Assembly (NCBI RefSeq): GCF_006539285.1
Contig: NZ_BJMS01000023.1
Coordinates: forward strand, 1 to 53,381
Direction: 5' to 3'
Origin: Sporolactobacillus inulinus
Lineage (GTDB): Bacteria > Bacillota > Bacilli > Bacillales > Sporolactobacillaceae
Length of the DNA stretch: 53,381 bases
Part shown: piece after piece, positions 8,937-18,229 of the stretch
Position numbering within the stretch: the stretch's first letter is position 1
Layout of the letters: every line of letters starts with the position of its first letter
Position numbers and translations under genes: made by a program
Notes under the pieces: model-generated
Told to the model about the DNA's origin: nothing
What the model saw: the letters and a program-made list of their open reading frames with translations, nothing else
Database searches by the model: none

Positions 8937-9371
8937 TTAGTTAGACAAATTCCTTTGTAGCAGTGCGACTGTCTCCACGTGCATCTTCTGCGGAAACATG
9001 TCCACCGGCTGCACTTCAACAGTCTTAAATCCACCTGCTTCTAACACTTTTAAATCCCTTGCCAATGTCGCTGGATTACAAGACACATACACAATTCGTT
9101 TCGGTTTCATGTCGATCATGGTTTGAAGAAGGGCTTCATCGCAGCCTTTTCGCGGAGGATCTACGACAATGACATCAGCTTTTATCCCTTGATCATACCA
9201 TTCTGGGATGACTTTTTCTGCTTGTCCTGCTTTAAAAGTGGCATTTGTTATTTGATTTAATTCGGCATTCTTCTTTGCATCTTCTATCGCTTCAGGAACA
9301 ATTTCAACCCCATAAACATGTCCTGCTTTTTGAGCGAGGCATAATGAAATAGTCATTTCGGTGCCTGTCAC
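8937..9371 (-). pseudogene. Truncated C-terminal copy of a RlmCD/RumA methyltransferase
   Basis: 144 codons that match the last third of the complete methyltransferase encoded at 10365-11738 closely ([42 protein letters not shown]). They carry the SAM-site remainder and the catalytic-Cys motif, but lack the TRAM domain, the Fe-S cysteines and the first SAM motif. Homology begins exactly next to the inverted-repeat element at 9360, whose end supplies the apparent ATG (MTGTEM). The copy is therefore a 5'-deleted paralogue (a YfjO-like second gene, or a duplication). Activity is very unlikely. Confidence 0.85.
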
Positions 9372-9518
9372 TTATCGAATCATCTAACTGTTTACGCTTA
9401 AAGATAGGAGTTACCTCCTATCCTCCAAAACTCGCTACGAGTGGGTGGCTAACCTTACTCGACGGGAATCCCACCCGCTAAATGTTACGACCTAAGCTCG
9501 GTCGCTCTGACAGGCACC
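9360..9518. mobile_element. 159-bp MITE/REP-like inverted-repeat element
   Basis: Bounded by perfect 11-base inverted repeats, GGTGCCTGTCA (9360-9370) and TGACAGGCACC (9508-9518). Inside are a perfect 8-bp hairpin (GATAGGAG, loop TTAC, CTCCTATC; 9403-9422) and a second stem AGTGGGTGG / CCACCCGCT (9440-9448 and 9471-9479). No coding capacity. The GGTGCCTGTCA terminus resembles motifs near REP-associated or IS200-like transposases. No target duplication is evident. Confidence 0.6.
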
Positions 9519-9523
9519 AAACT

Positions 9524-9901
9524 TTAATTCGAAGGATTTAACTCCAAGTTTTCTAGGTCAATTGTAAAGTTATATGATTTTAAAATATCTAACCCTAGTA
9601 ATCCATTGTGATTATTAGGCAACATTCCTATATCTATTTCAAAATTCTTAATAGAAAATGTATCAATTTTAATATTGTCCATAACTTTTGTATAAAACGG
9701 AACAGTTCCACCTATCCCATAAGCTTCATAAATCACGTCCCCATTTTCATATCTAACCCCAATTTTCTCCAAAATATCCGGGTTAATTACTGTATGAGAA
9801 GATCCTGTATCGACAATTACATCATTAATTTCTACTGCCATTCCACGAAATTCCACATAAAGAGTTGTTGTAATAAGTTGCCCATCATATGAAAGCTTCA
9901 T
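9524..9901 (-). CDS. Retropepsin-like aspartic protease domain protein
   Basis: 125 residues forming a single retroviral-type aspartyl protease domain: catalytic DTGSS about 31-35, flap region YGIGG, and the closing hydrophobic motif GLLGLDIL about 99-106. One domain would act as a homodimer. There is no signal peptide or membrane helix, so it is cytosolic. Its ATG overlaps the stop of the upstream 81-residue gene (TAATG), indicating translational coupling. Such pairs occur across Firmicutes without a known function. A clan AA protease call is solid on motifs; the substrate is unknown. Confidence 0.85.
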   Translation of the reverse strand: MKLSYDGQLITTTLYVEFRGMAVEINDVIVDTGSSHTVINPDILEKIGVRYENGDVIYEAYGIGGTVPFYTKVMDNIKIDTFSIKNFEIDIGMLPNNHNGLLGLDILKSYNFTIDLENLELNPSN

Positions 9902-10146
9902 TAGATTCTTCTCACTTTCATTAAAGGATCTCTGCGAATGTAAATTACAAATTCTTCATTAGATGTGTGATAAACAATAGTTCCTTCTTTAGCACGGAAG
10001 AATTCTTTGTTTGCATCCTTTTCGGAAATGGTTCTTATTGGGGCTACTTCATCAACAATTTTCTTGTCACCTTCTTCATGATAATCAAGAATTGAAACCA
10101 AAAGAAACTGATTTGGAAATAGCTCCCTCGCTTCTTGCCATTTCAT
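9901..10146 (-). CDS. Small conserved protein coupled to the aspartic protease
   Basis: 81 residues from the ATG at 10146, chosen because GGAGGAGGG lies about nine bases upstream; a longer GTG frame reaches 10170. The sequence begins MKWQEARELFPNQF and is rich in acidic and basic residues, with a central strand-rich part (GTIVYHTSNEEFVIYI). No catalytic motif is visible. It is first in a two-gene operon and overlaps the protease start by one base. Similar small proteins precede retropepsin-like proteases in other Bacilli; it may be a partner or substrate. Confidence 0.75.
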   Translation of the reverse strand: MKWQEARELFPNQFLLVSILDYHEEGDKKIVDEVAPIRTISEKDANKEFFRAKEGTIVYHTSNEEFVIYIRRDPLMKVRRI

Positions 10147-10334
10147 TTTATCCAGCCCTCCTCCTACCAATACCTTTACTTTTATTATAATTCATTCAAA
10201 AAGAATTATCATACAATAGAGTAGATGTTCAGGTGCTTATAACACTTAAGAAGAAAACAGGCTCCGAAATAATTGTGCCGTTACAATCACAAATTTCCAA
10301 CCCCTATTAAATTAAGTGCCACTTAAAGACTTTA

Positions 10335-10354
10335 GCCCAGTCTTAAGACTGGGC
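10335..10354 (-). terminator. Palindrome after rlmCD
   Basis: Perfect 20-base palindrome GCCCAGTCTTAAGACTGGGC, 11 bases past the rlmCD stop. The following minus-strand sequence is only moderately T-rich, so it may be a weak terminator or a transcript-stabilising hairpin. Confidence 0.5.
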
Positions 10355-10364
10355 AAGTTTTCTA

Positions 10365-11738
10365 CTATTTTAAAATGAGTTGCACCACCAACTCCACATG
10401 CATCGTCTGCGGAAACATATCCACAGGCTGCACTTTTTTGATCTCGAATCCACCTGCTGTCAGCAGTTTCAGATCGCGTGCGAGCGTTGCCGGGTTGCAG
10501 GAGACATAGACGATCCGCTGCGGCTGCATGGCGATCATTGTGTCGATCAGTGAGGCGTCACAGCCTTTGCGTGGCGGATCAACGACAATGACATCCGGTT
10601 CAATGCCTTGGTCGCGCCATTTGGGGATGACGTCTTCTGATTTACCCGCCTCAAAGGTGGCGTTAGTTATCTTGTTGATTTCAGCGTTTTTCCGCGCGTC
10701 CTCGATCGCTTCGGGAACAATTTCGACGCCGTAGACGTGTTTGGCTTGTTTTGCAAGAAACAGGGAAATCGTGCCAATACCGCAATAGGCATCGATCACC
10801 ATTTCTTTTCCGGTCAGTCCGGCATATTCCAAGGCTTTCCCGTAAAGGACGTCGGTCTGAGTAGGGTTAACCTGGAAAAATGATCGCGCCGAAATGGCAA
10901 AAGTGACGTCGCCAATTTGGTCGTAGATCGTGTCACGGCCCCAGAGTGTTTTCGTTTCGTTGCCGAAAATCGCGTTGGTGCGCTTTGTATTGATATTTTG
11001 GGCAATCGACTTGATCTGCGGATAGCGCTCAGTGAGTGCCTTAATCAGCGTTTTGCGGTGCGGGAGTTCTTCGCCGCGCGTGACAAAGACGACCATCACT
11101 TCGCCGGTTTTCTTGCCAACGCGTGCCATGACATGGCGCAGCACGCCGCGATGCTTCGTTTCGTCATAGGGCATGATGTGATGTTCTTCAGCGATCTTGC
11201 GTGCAGATTGTACGATTTCATCGATCGGTGAATCGGTGATCATGCAGTGATCCATGGTGACGATCTCGTGGCTGCGCGTTTTGTAAAAACCGAAGGCGAA
11301 TTTGCCGTTTTGTATGGCGACCGGTACTTGAATTTTGTTGCGGTAACGCCACGGTTCGTCCATGCCAAGCGTTGGTTCAACTGGGATAGCGGATAGTCCG
11401 CCAATCCGTTCTAAAGCGCTCTGAACGATTTCCCGTTTGTAGGCAAGCTGACCCGCGGCGCTGATATGTTGAATGGAGCAGCCGCCGCATTGCGGATAGT
11501 ATGGGCATGGTGCTTCTGTGCGGCGGTCACTTGTCTCAGTCCGTTCAATCAAGCGGCCGTAACCGTAACCTTTTTTCGTTTTGATGACTTGAATTTTTGC
11601 TTTTTCGCCAGGCAGTCCACCGGGAATAAATAGTGTATAACCGTCGACCTTGGCCACGGCGGAACCGTCTTGAGTCAGGTCGTTGAAGGTGACTTCAAGC
11701 TGTTGATTTTTTTGCACAGGTATATTGAATGCTGCCAT
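10365..11738 (-). CDS. rlmCD: 23S rRNA (uracil-C5)-methyltransferase, RumA/RlmCD family
   Basis: 457 residues. The N-terminal TRAM domain (1-60) is followed by the Fe-S cysteine cluster (CPYYPQCGGCSIQH, about 78-91), the SAM site (DAYCGIGTISLFLA, about 315), [10 protein letters not shown] and the nucleophile motif [13 protein letters not shown]. In B. subtilis this enzyme (YefA) methylates U747 and U1939 of 23S rRNA. An AGGAG site nine bases before the ATG supports the start. It is next to dgkB across the divergently placed MFS gene, a slight change from the B. subtilis order. Confidence 0.93.
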   Translation of the reverse strand: MAAFNIPVQKNQQLEVTFNDLTQDGSAVAKVDGYTLFIPGGLPGEKAKIQVIKTKKGYGYGRLIERTETSDRRTEAPCPYYPQCGGCSIQHISAAGQLAYKREIVQSALERIGGLSAIPVEPTLGMDEPWRYRNKIQVPVAIQNGKFAFGFYKTRSHEIVTMDHCMITDSPIDEIVQSARKIAEEHHIMPYDETKHRGVLRHVMARVGKKTGEVMVVFVTRGEELPHRKTLIKALTERYPQIKSIAQNINTKRTNAIFGNETKTLWGRDTIYDQIGDVTFAISARSFFQVNPTQTDVLYGKALEYAGLTGKEMVIDAYCGIGTISLFLAKQAKHVYGVEIVPEAIEDARKNAEINKITNATFEAGKSEDVIPKWRDQGIEPDVIVVDPPRKGCDASLIDTMIAMQPQRIVYVSCNPATLARDLKLLTAGGFEIKKVQPVDMFPQTMHVELVVQLILK

Positions 11739-11986
11739 TGCTTCGAGCTCCTAATTGTTTCAATCTATTTTACACGTTTGTTGTTTCAGATGTTGAAGTT
11801 TGAATTGGGCTGCTTTGCTGCATACGTTTACTTAGTGCCCTTTCCCCTTATTCTAAGATAGCGGGAAAAAGGCGAGAAAACAAGCGGATCCTCCCTTTTC
11901 TCGTCACTTACCTTCGTCTCCAATTGACAGCATTCCGCCCGTGATGTTACCCTTTTATTATATTTATCAAAGGAGGCTTGCTGCTC

Positions 11987-12013
11987 ATGGGATTTTTCAT
12001 CCGTATTTGGTAA
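11987..12013 (+). CDS. Leader peptide of the MFS exporter attenuator (MGFFIRIW)
   Basis: Eight-codon ORF preceded by an excellent AAAGGAGG site and stopped by TAA just before a hairpin/T-run. It is about 235 bases upstream of the MFS start on the same strand. The arrangement matches leader peptides of ribosome-mediated attenuators of efflux genes (for example bmrB ahead of bmrCD, or the mef/msr leaders). Ribosome stalling on it by an antibiotic would alter the downstream hairpins. Expression is inferred from the ribosome binding site and position only. Confidence 0.55.
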   Translation: MGFFIRIW

Positions 12014-12023
12014 GATCGGCAAC

Positions 12024-12240
12024 AAAAAAGAAGCGCTTTTTCCACAATAGTGGGCTTTTTTATGCTGCTTGCCTTATGGATGATCAACCTGAGCACATCG
12101 AATATCGACGCACATCCTGTGCCTTCTTTGCTGTGCTTCCGTTTGTATCTCCATGCAAAGCTTTTGCCCGCGTTGTGGACGTAAGCTCTGCATTTTTTAT
12201 TGCCCTTTCGACCAAACGACAATAAAAAAATGCATGGGGG
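12024..12240 (+). promoter_or_regulatory. Putative attenuator and RBS-proximal hairpin of the MFS gene
   Basis: Directly after the leader peptide, AAAAAAG (12024-12030) can pair with CTTTTTT (12055-12061), enclosing CCAC-AATA-GTGG and ending in a T-run: a terminator-like fold. An alternative pairing AAAAAG / CTTTTT (12025-12040) would exclude it. Further on, a 14-base stem TGCATTTTTTATTG (12189-12202) pairs, with one bulge, to 12220-12234 and ends two bases before the GGGGG ribosome binding site of the exporter. A TTGACA box is at 11924; no matching -10 is obvious. Confidence 0.45.
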
Positions 12241-12248
12241 ATTTAAGA

Positions 12249-13457
12249 ATGGCACAGAAACTTCTTTGGAGACGCAAATTTTTTACATTGCTTGGCGGTC
12301 AGGCGGTTTCATTGATTACCAGCAGTATTTTACAGATGGCGATCATCTTTTATCTTACGGAACGAACCGGATCAGCAATGGTTTTATCGCTGGCAGCGCT
12401 CGTTGGCTTTTTGCCTCAGGCATTATTCGGTCCGATGATTGGTGTACTGGTTGATCGGATGAGCCGAAAAGCAGTGATGATCGGCGCTGATTTAATGGTT
12501 GCATTGGCAGGCGGCGTGCTTGCTTTCGTTGCGCTTTTTATCGAACTTCCGATCTGGATCATTATGGTGATCCTCTTTATCCGCAGCATTGGTACTGCCT
12601 TTCACGGACCGGCATTCAATGCAACGACACCGCTCATCGTGCCGGAAGACCGGCTGACCAAGTGTTCTGGATACAGTCAGATGATCCAGTCGATTGGTTT
12701 TATCATCAGTCCTGCTGCTGCAGCGTTCTTTTACGCGATATGGGATCTGAAGGAGATCATTTTGCTTGATATCGGCGGCGCACTCGTTGCCTGCGCAACG
12801 GTTGCCGCGCTAGCGATTCCAAGTCCTGAGCCGTACAGCAAAGCCGGGTGCCAACATTTTATGCAGGAGATGAGGGAAGGCTATGATGCCATCCGTGAAA
12901 ACAAGGGCTTGTTTGCGCTGCTTTGGATCGGCACCTTGTACATGTTCGTTTATTCGCCAATCAGCGCGCTCTATCCTTTAATGAGCATGCAGTATTTCGG
13001 CGGTACAGCGGCCCATGCGTCGGCGGCTGAAGTGGCTTTCGCTGTCGGCATGCTTGGCGGAGGCATCCTGCTAAGTGCTTGGGGCGGTTTTAAAAAGCGT
13101 ACCATAACGCTGTGCGCATCGATCCTGCTCATGGGGATCAGTATTGCTGCATCCGGCTTGCTTCCGAGCAGCACTTTTCCGATTTTTCTCGTTTGCTGCG
13201 CATTCATGGGCTTGTCCGCTCCCTTTTATGGCGTACAAACGGCTCTTTTTCAAGAAAAAATTAAAGCGGAATATCTAGGCCGTGTCTTTTCGCTATTTGG
13301 CAGTTTGGCTTCACTTGCCATGCCGGTCGGCTTGCTTTTTTCCGGGTTGTTTGCGGAACAGCTCGGCGTCCATCGCTGGTTTTTCATTTCTGGCCTGGCC
13401 GTCATTGGCATTGCCGTAATGGCCTTCCGGCTGCCGTCTATTCATCAATTAAATTAA
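12249..13457 (+). CDS. MFS drug exporter (MefA/MFS_3-like)
   Basis: 402 residues with about 12 membrane helices. It starts MAQKLLWRRKFFTLLGGQ, then a first helix, and contains the loop 2-3 motif GVLVDRMSRKAVMIG typical of macrolide-efflux-like MFS proteins. The frame stays open upstream to 12153, but the ATG at 12249 (GGGGG site, family-typical N-terminus) is the better start. It is a probable proton-driven exporter of antibiotics or another hydrophobic compound. The leader-peptide arrangement upstream favours a translation-inhibiting drug as the inducer. It is inserted between rlmCD and dgkB on the opposite strand. Confidence 0.85.
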   Translation: MAQKLLWRRKFFTLLGGQAVSLITSSILQMAIIFYLTERTGSAMVLSLAALVGFLPQALFGPMIGVLVDRMSRKAVMIGADLMVALAGGVLAFVALFIELPIWIIMVILFIRSIGTAFHGPAFNATTPLIVPEDRLTKCSGYSQMIQSIGFIISPAAAAFFYAIWDLKEIILLDIGGALVACATVAALAIPSPEPYSKAGCQHFMQEMREGYDAIRENKGLFALLWIGTLYMFVYSPISALYPLMSMQYFGGTAAHASAAEVAFAVGMLGGGILLSAWGGFKKRTITLCASILLMGISIAASGLLPSSTFPIFLVCCAFMGLSAPFYGVQTALFQEKIKAEYLGRVFSLFGSLASLAMPVGLLFSGLFAEQLGVHRWFFISGLAVIGIAVMAFRLPSIHQLN

Positions 13458-13463
13458 TTGCTA

Positions 13464-13506
13464 GAAAGTGCCATGAACCTTTTCGAAGTTCATGGCACTT
13501 TTTTAT
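13464..13506. terminator. Bidirectional terminator between MFS gene and dgkB
   Basis: A perfect stem AAAGTGCCATGAAC / GTTCATGGCACTTT with a nine-base loop has T-runs usable on both strands. It separates the convergent genes. Confidence 0.9.
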
Positions 13507-13513
13507 TTAATCA

Positions 13514-14452
13514 TCACTGCAGTTGCTTAACGGCTTGCTGCACGTCCAGTTCATGGGCTTCTTTGGCCTCTTTGGGAACGATCAGATGAAGATGGTGGTA
13601 GAGATTGACAATTTCACCGGGCAGGTCGCCGCCATATTCTCCATCAATATTGAGCTGCATTTTTTCTTCCGATTCAACTTTAATACGGCTTGCTTGTGCG
13701 TAGATCACTTTTGGATCCTTCATGTGCTCGCCGCGTGTTGCCATCGATGCAAGGCGAATGAATTCAGCGAGATTGGACGCCTTGAGTATAATCAAATCAA
13801 ACAGACCGTCATTCATTTTCGCTTCCGGTGCCAGTTTCTCAAATCCGCCGACCGAGTTGCTGTTTGAAACAAGAAACAACATAATGTCGCCTTCAAAGCT
13901 GCGGTCGTCATAGTCGATTCTGACTTTGATCGGGCGGATCGATGGCAGCATTTCAATCCCCTTGATGAAATAAGCCATTTGCCCGAGCATGGTTTTCAGT
14001 TTGCTCGGAACGTCGTAGGTCAGCTCGGTCAGCTTGCCGCCGCCGGCAATATTGACAAAATAACGGTCATTGACTTTGCCGATGTCGATCGGCATTTCAT
14101 GACCCTCGCAGAGTACATCGCAGGCCTTAACGATGTCTCGAGGAATTCCGATCGCCCGGGCGAAGTCATTCGTTGTGCCCAAAGGTAAGATGCCGAGTTT
14201 CGGTCGATAATTCTGTTCGGCAAGTCCATTGATTACTTCGTTTATTGTACCGTCTCCGCCCGCCGCAACAACAAGATCAAATTTGCGGTCAACCGCTTTA
14301 CGTGCGCCGGCCGTAGCATCGCCCTCATGTTTGGTGGCGTAAGCGGATGCTTCATAACCCACATCTTCCAGCCGATCCAAAATGTAGGCAATGTTCTTTT
14401 TCGCCAGTTCCCGGCCTGACGTCGGGTTATAAATGATTCTAGCCCTCTTCAT
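13514..14452 (-). CDS. dgkB: Diacylglycerol kinase (soluble DgkB type)
   Basis: 312-residue lipid kinase of the DAGK/sphingosine-kinase fold. Visible motifs: NPTSGRE near the N-terminus, the ATP-binding GGDGTINEV (about 64-72) and GILPLGTTNDFAR (about 93-105), and a C-terminal DGE-type motif in LNIDGEYGG. It recycles diacylglycerol from lipoteichoic acid synthesis to phosphatidic acid. The start is placed at ATG 14452 (GGGTG seven bases upstream) rather than the GTG at 14461. In B. subtilis the same gene (yerQ) lies beside yefA and downstream of gatB. Confidence 0.93.
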   Translation of the reverse strand: MKRARIIYNPTSGRELAKKNIAYILDRLEDVGYEASAYATKHEGDATAGARKAVDRKFDLVVAAGGDGTINEVINGLAEQNYRPKLGILPLGTTNDFARAIGIPRDIVKACDVLCEGHEMPIDIGKVNDRYFVNIAGGGKLTELTYDVPSKLKTMLGQMAYFIKGIEMLPSIRPIKVRIDYDDRSFEGDIMLFLVSNSNSVGGFEKLAPEAKMNDGLFDLIILKASNLAEFIRLASMATRGEHMKDPKVIYAQASRIKVESEEKMQLNIDGEYGGDLPGEIVNLYHHLHLIVPKEAKEAHELDVQQAVKQLQ

Positions 14453-14834
14453 GTTTATCACCCAATCAATTTCTGTGAAGATTTGTCAACGCTCAAGCTC
14501 AAAAAAATTACTGTGCCGTGTAACTCTGAGGCGATCCATTTTCTTGAATGATCGCTGCCCCATTGGCGGGTTCATCCATGCGCATCAATTTTTGACGTTT
14601 AAAACGGGCGATGCCAGTCCGTTCCCATCGCCCATCCTTTCTCAACTAATTATATTGTAAACGTTTCTTAAAATCAAAATTTCAACAATGTAAAACATTT
14701 GAATTGAAACAGTTGGATTTTGTTGCAAGGTTTTCGAGCGTAGCGTGGGATCCGTAAGTCGATGGCCGCTCAGTACATCCGGTCTTTACGCGCATCGTCC
14801 GATCAGCGGCACGAAACAGCTGTACTGTAGGAAG
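14453..14834. other. Gap between gatB and dgkB with hairpins
   Basis: No ORF is convincing. A hairpin GGGCGATG / CATCGCCC spans 14616-14643, and a possible long-range pairing GCCGCT / AGCGGC lies at about 14765-14813. These may be dgkB leader structures. yerO and yerP, which lie here in B. subtilis, are absent. Confidence 0.35.
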
Positions 14835-14870
14835 CAAAAAAAGACCCCTTGTTTAAGGGGTCCCGTTTTT
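14835..14870 (-). terminator. Terminator of the gatCAB operon
   Basis: On the minus strand a stem GACCCCTT / AAGGGGTC (extended by GG) is followed by seven T residues, about 20 bases after the gatB stop. Confidence 0.85.
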
Positions 14871-14882
14871 AATCCTTAGAAC

Positions 14883-16319
14883 TTATAGTTTGTTAATTTC
14901 GTCGAGAATGATCTTGTTGACCATTTTCGGGTTGGCCTTCCCGCGTGACTGCTTCATGACTTGGCCGACAAGGAAGCCGAGTGCGCGGTCTTTGCCGTTC
15001 TTGTAGTCAATCATGGACTGTTTATTGGCTTCGAGAATCGGCAAGATCAATTCGTTCAGTGCGCCTGCGTCGGAAATCTGAATCAAGCCCTTGGCTTTAA
15101 CGATTTCTTCCGGATCGCCGCCTTTTTCGATTAGATCTTTGAAGACTTTCTTAGCGATCTTGCTGGAAATTGTGCCTTTTTCGATCAGCTTAACCAGCTT
15201 TGCCAATCCTTCGGCGGTCATCGGCACCTGATCGATTGTCTTGTAGTTGCTGTTCAGGTAGGCAGACACTTCGCCCATCAGCCAGTTGGATACGAGCTTT
15301 GCGTCGGCTCCTTGGGCAACTGCCTCTTGGAAGAAATCGGACATGGTCTTGGTTTGTGTCAGAACCATTGCATCGTATTCCGGCAGACCGAGTTCGTCCA
15401 CATAGCGCTTTTGGCGCGAGTCCGGCAGTTCCGGAATTTCAGCTTTAATGCGGTCGATCCATTCCTGATCGATCTTCAGCTTGATAATGTCCGGTTCCGG
15501 GAAGTAGCGATAGTCATTGGAGCCTTCCTTGCCGCGCATGACGGTTGTCGTCTTGGTTGCGTCATTGTAACGGCGCGTTTCCTGAACCACTTCGCTGCCG
15601 GAGAGCAGGACGCGTTCTTGGCGTCTTTCTTCGTAAGCCAACCCTTTTTCAACAAAGGCAAATGAGTTGAGGTTCTTCAGCTCGGTCTTTGTTCCGAAGC
15701 TCGTTTGACCGAACGGACGGATCGAGATGTTGGCGTCGCAACGAAGCGAGCCCTCTTCCATCTTCACGTCGGATACGTCAATGTACTGCATGATCGCTTT
15801 CAGTTTTTCAAGGTATGCATAAGCTTCCTGCGGATTGCGCATATCGGCTTCAGAAACGATTTCGATCAGCGGCGTGCCGACACGGTTGAAGTCGACGAGG
15901 GAACCGGAACCGTCTTCCAAGTGACTCAGCTTGCCGGCGTCTTCTTCAAGATGCAGCCGATGCACGCCGATCTTCTTCTTCTTGCCGTCAACTTCAATTT
16001 CAATAAAACCGTTGCGGCCGATCGGCTGATCAAACTGTGAAATCTGATAGGCTTTCGGGTTATCCGGGTAGAAGTAGTTCTTGCGGTCGAACTTCGTCTC
16101 GCGTGAAACGTCGCAGTTGAGTGCAAGCGCTGCTTTGATCGCATAGTCGACTGCCTCATGGTTCAGAATCGGCAGCACGCCCGGATGCCCGAGACAGATC
16201 GGGCAGGTATTCGTATTCGGTTCTGCACCAAATTGGTTGGCGCAACCGCAGAAAGCTTTCGTTTTCGTTTTCAATTCAACATGGACTTCGAGTCCGATAA
16301 CCGTTTCAAAATTGCTCAT
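14883..16319 (-). CDS. gatB: Asp-tRNA(Asn)/Glu-tRNA(Gln) amidotransferase subunit B
   Basis: 478 residues, normal length. The N-terminus has the GatB signature ([20 protein letters not shown]), with the Cys cluster CGC...CPICLGHPG that holds structural zinc, and [15 protein letters not shown]. The C-terminal YqeY-like tRNA-binding domain covers about 330-478. It binds misacylated tRNA and performs the kinase step that activates Glu/Asp for amidation. The ATG overlaps the gatA stop by four bases, so it is translated by coupling. It is last in gatCAB. Confidence 0.97.
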   Translation of the reverse strand: MSNFETVIGLEVHVELKTKTKAFCGCANQFGAEPNTNTCPICLGHPGVLPILNHEAVDYAIKAALALNCDVSRETKFDRKNYFYPDNPKAYQISQFDQPIGRNGFIEIEVDGKKKKIGVHRLHLEEDAGKLSHLEDGSGSLVDFNRVGTPLIEIVSEADMRNPQEAYAYLEKLKAIMQYIDVSDVKMEEGSLRCDANISIRPFGQTSFGTKTELKNLNSFAFVEKGLAYEERRQERVLLSGSEVVQETRRYNDATKTTTVMRGKEGSNDYRYFPEPDIIKLKIDQEWIDRIKAEIPELPDSRQKRYVDELGLPEYDAMVLTQTKTMSDFFQEAVAQGADAKLVSNWLMGEVSAYLNSNYKTIDQVPMTAEGLAKLVKLIEKGTISSKIAKKVFKDLIEKGGDPEEIVKAKGLIQISDAGALNELILPILEANKQSMIDYKNGKDRALGFLVGQVMKQSRGKANPKMVNKIILDEINKL

Positions 16320-17773
16320 TTGTTCATCGCCCCTTTGGCAGGCGTTAGTGTAAAGCCGGTGGATTGCTCATACGCGTGTGCGGCGCGGTACAAGGTCTCT
16401 TCGCCGAATGGACGGCCGATCATCTGTAAACCGACCGGAAGTCCGTCCGCAAGACCGCACGGCAGACTGATTGCCGGCACGCCGGCGAGGTTCACCGGAA
16501 TCGTCAGCAGGTCGTTTGCATACATCGTTAACGGATCATCGATGTTTTCGCCGATTTTAAAAGCAGTGGTCGGTGTCGTTGGTCCAACAATGAGGTCGTG
16601 ATCCGCAAACACTTTTTCAAAGTCTTGTTTGATCAGCGTGCGGACTTGCTGCGCTTTTTTATAGTAGGCATCATAATAGCCGGAGCTTAGTGCAAAGGTT
16701 CCCAGCATGATGCGGCGTTTCACTTCGTCACCGAAGCCTTCGCTTCTGGATTTCTTATACATTTCAATCAAGTCATCCGTTTCCGCGCGAACGCCATAAC
16801 GGACGCCGTCGAAGCGTGCCAAGTTTGCCGATGCTTCCGAGGAAGCAATGATATAATACGCAGGCACGGCGTACTTCGAATGAGGAAGTGAGACTTCATC
16901 AATGACAGCGCCCAAGGATTCAAGCTGCTTGATTGCAGCACGAATAGTTCCTTTTACCGATTCGTCGATCCCTTCGCCAAGGTATTCTTTTGGAACGGCG
17001 ACACGCAGTCCTTTGATATCGCCGGTGAGTGCAGCCGCATAGTTCGGTACCGCGACATCGGCGCTTGTGGAGTCGTGTCGGTCAAGACCGGCGATCGCTT
17101 GAAGCAGATAGGCATTGTCTTCTACCGTACGGGTAATCGGGCCTGCCTGATCCAGTGATGATGCGAACGCAACGAGTCCGTAACGCGACACACGTCCATA
17201 GGTTGGTTTCATGCCGACAACGCCGCAGAATGCTGACGGTTGACGAATGGAACCACCGGTATCGGTACCAAGTGCGAACAAGACTTCTCCGGCAGCAACC
17301 GCTGCAGCAGAACCGCCGCTGGAGCCCCCTGGAACGCGGTCCAAGTCCCAAGGATTTTTCGCTTTCTTGAAGAATGAGGTTTCGGTTGAGGAGCCCATCG
17401 CGAATTCATCCATGTTCAGCTTCCCGATCGTGATCGCTTTTTGTGCATTGACCTTCTCAACGACCGTCGCGTCATAGAGGGGATCATAGTTTTCAAGAAT
17501 ATGGCTGGCACAAGTGGTTCTCAGCCCCTTTGTAACCATGTTATCTTTAATTCCAATCGGCATACCGGCAAGAATCGCATCGCCTGCCCCGGTTTCATCC
17601 AGCGCCTTGGCTTGTTCGCGGGCTGCCTCTTCATTTAATGTCAGAAATGCTTGCACGTCACCATCGACTTCACCAATGCGCGCGAACGCTTCGTCGACAA
17701 GATCGGATGCCTTAATTTCCTTGTTATGTAACTTTTGAGACAAAGACACAAGGCCTTCTTCAAAAAGTGGCAT
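16316..17773 (-). CDS. gatA: Asp/Glu-tRNA amidotransferase subunit A (glutaminase)
   Basis: 485 residues of the amidase-signature family. The catalytic Lys lies in GIKDNM (about 78-80) and the Ser-cisSer pair in [16 protein letters not shown] (about 150-165), with [11 protein letters not shown] next. It releases ammonia from glutamine and channels it to GatB. A longer frame to 17797 exists, but AGGAGG lies ten bases before the ATG at 17773 (MPLFEEGL), so that start is used. About 25 bases separate it from gatC. Confidence 0.96.
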   Translation of the reverse strand: MPLFEEGLVSLSQKLHNKEIKASDLVDEAFARIGEVDGDVQAFLTLNEEAAREQAKALDETGAGDAILAGMPIGIKDNMVTKGLRTTCASHILENYDPLYDATVVEKVNAQKAITIGKLNMDEFAMGSSTETSFFKKAKNPWDLDRVPGGSSGGSAAAVAAGEVLFALGTDTGGSIRQPSAFCGVVGMKPTYGRVSRYGLVAFASSLDQAGPITRTVEDNAYLLQAIAGLDRHDSTSADVAVPNYAAALTGDIKGLRVAVPKEYLGEGIDESVKGTIRAAIKQLESLGAVIDEVSLPHSKYAVPAYYIIASSEASANLARFDGVRYGVRAETDDLIEMYKKSRSEGFGDEVKRRIMLGTFALSSGYYDAYYKKAQQVRTLIKQDFEKVFADHDLIVGPTTPTTAFKIGENIDDPLTMYANDLLTIPVNLAGVPAISLPCGLADGLPVGLQMIGRPFGEETLYRAAHAYEQSTGFTLTPAKGAMNK

Positions 17774-17797
17774 CTCGGTTTTCCTCCTTCTCTTCAA

Positions 17798-18094
17798 TCA
17801 ATCTGCACTCATAATCTGCGGCACTTTGATTTGTCCGTCTTCTTGTTCCGGCGCATTCTTCAGCGCCTCTTCACGTGGCAGCGACGGTTCGACAACATCC
17901 TCGCGCATCACATTATACATGTCGCGTACATGTGTCGTCGGCTCGATGCCGTCCGTATTCAGCTCGTTCAGCTGTTCTGCGAAGCCAATGATGTCGTCCA
18001 GCTGTGTGGTGAAGGTTTCAATCTCTTCATCTGTAAAAGAAAGACGTGCTAAATTTGCGACGTATTTCACTTGATCTTTATCAATTCTGCTCAT
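17798..18094 (-). CDS. gatC: Asp/Glu-tRNA amidotransferase subunit C
   Basis: 98 residues, the family's usual size, starting [18 protein letters not shown] and ending with the conserved KVPQIM motif. It wraps around the GatA-GatB interface and stabilises GatA. GGAGGTG eight bases before the ATG at 18094 favours this start over the in-frame upstream codon at 18112. It is the first gene of gatCAB. Confidence 0.96.
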   Translation of the reverse strand: MSRIDKDQVKYVANLARLSFTDEEIETFTTQLDDIIGFAEQLNELNTDGIEPTTHVRDMYNVMREDVVEPSLPREEALKNAPEQEDGQIKVPQIMSAD

Positions 18095-18229
18095 CTTTTT
18101 CACCTCCGCCAATCGGCTTCATCTGCCGCCTTCCGGCAAATGTCCACAATAAATTTATCATATCAAATACTATTGACAAGATGCAATAACCGCAAGCGCC
18201 AAGGTCACGCTTTTCAGCAAAAAGATGCC

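Noticed and set aside
12153-12248. N-terminal extension of the MFS gene with a zinc-ribbon-like CPRCGRK
   Set aside because: The exporter family starts at MAQKLL; the extension covers a hairpin and has no Shine-Dalgarno, so the cysteines are probably chance.
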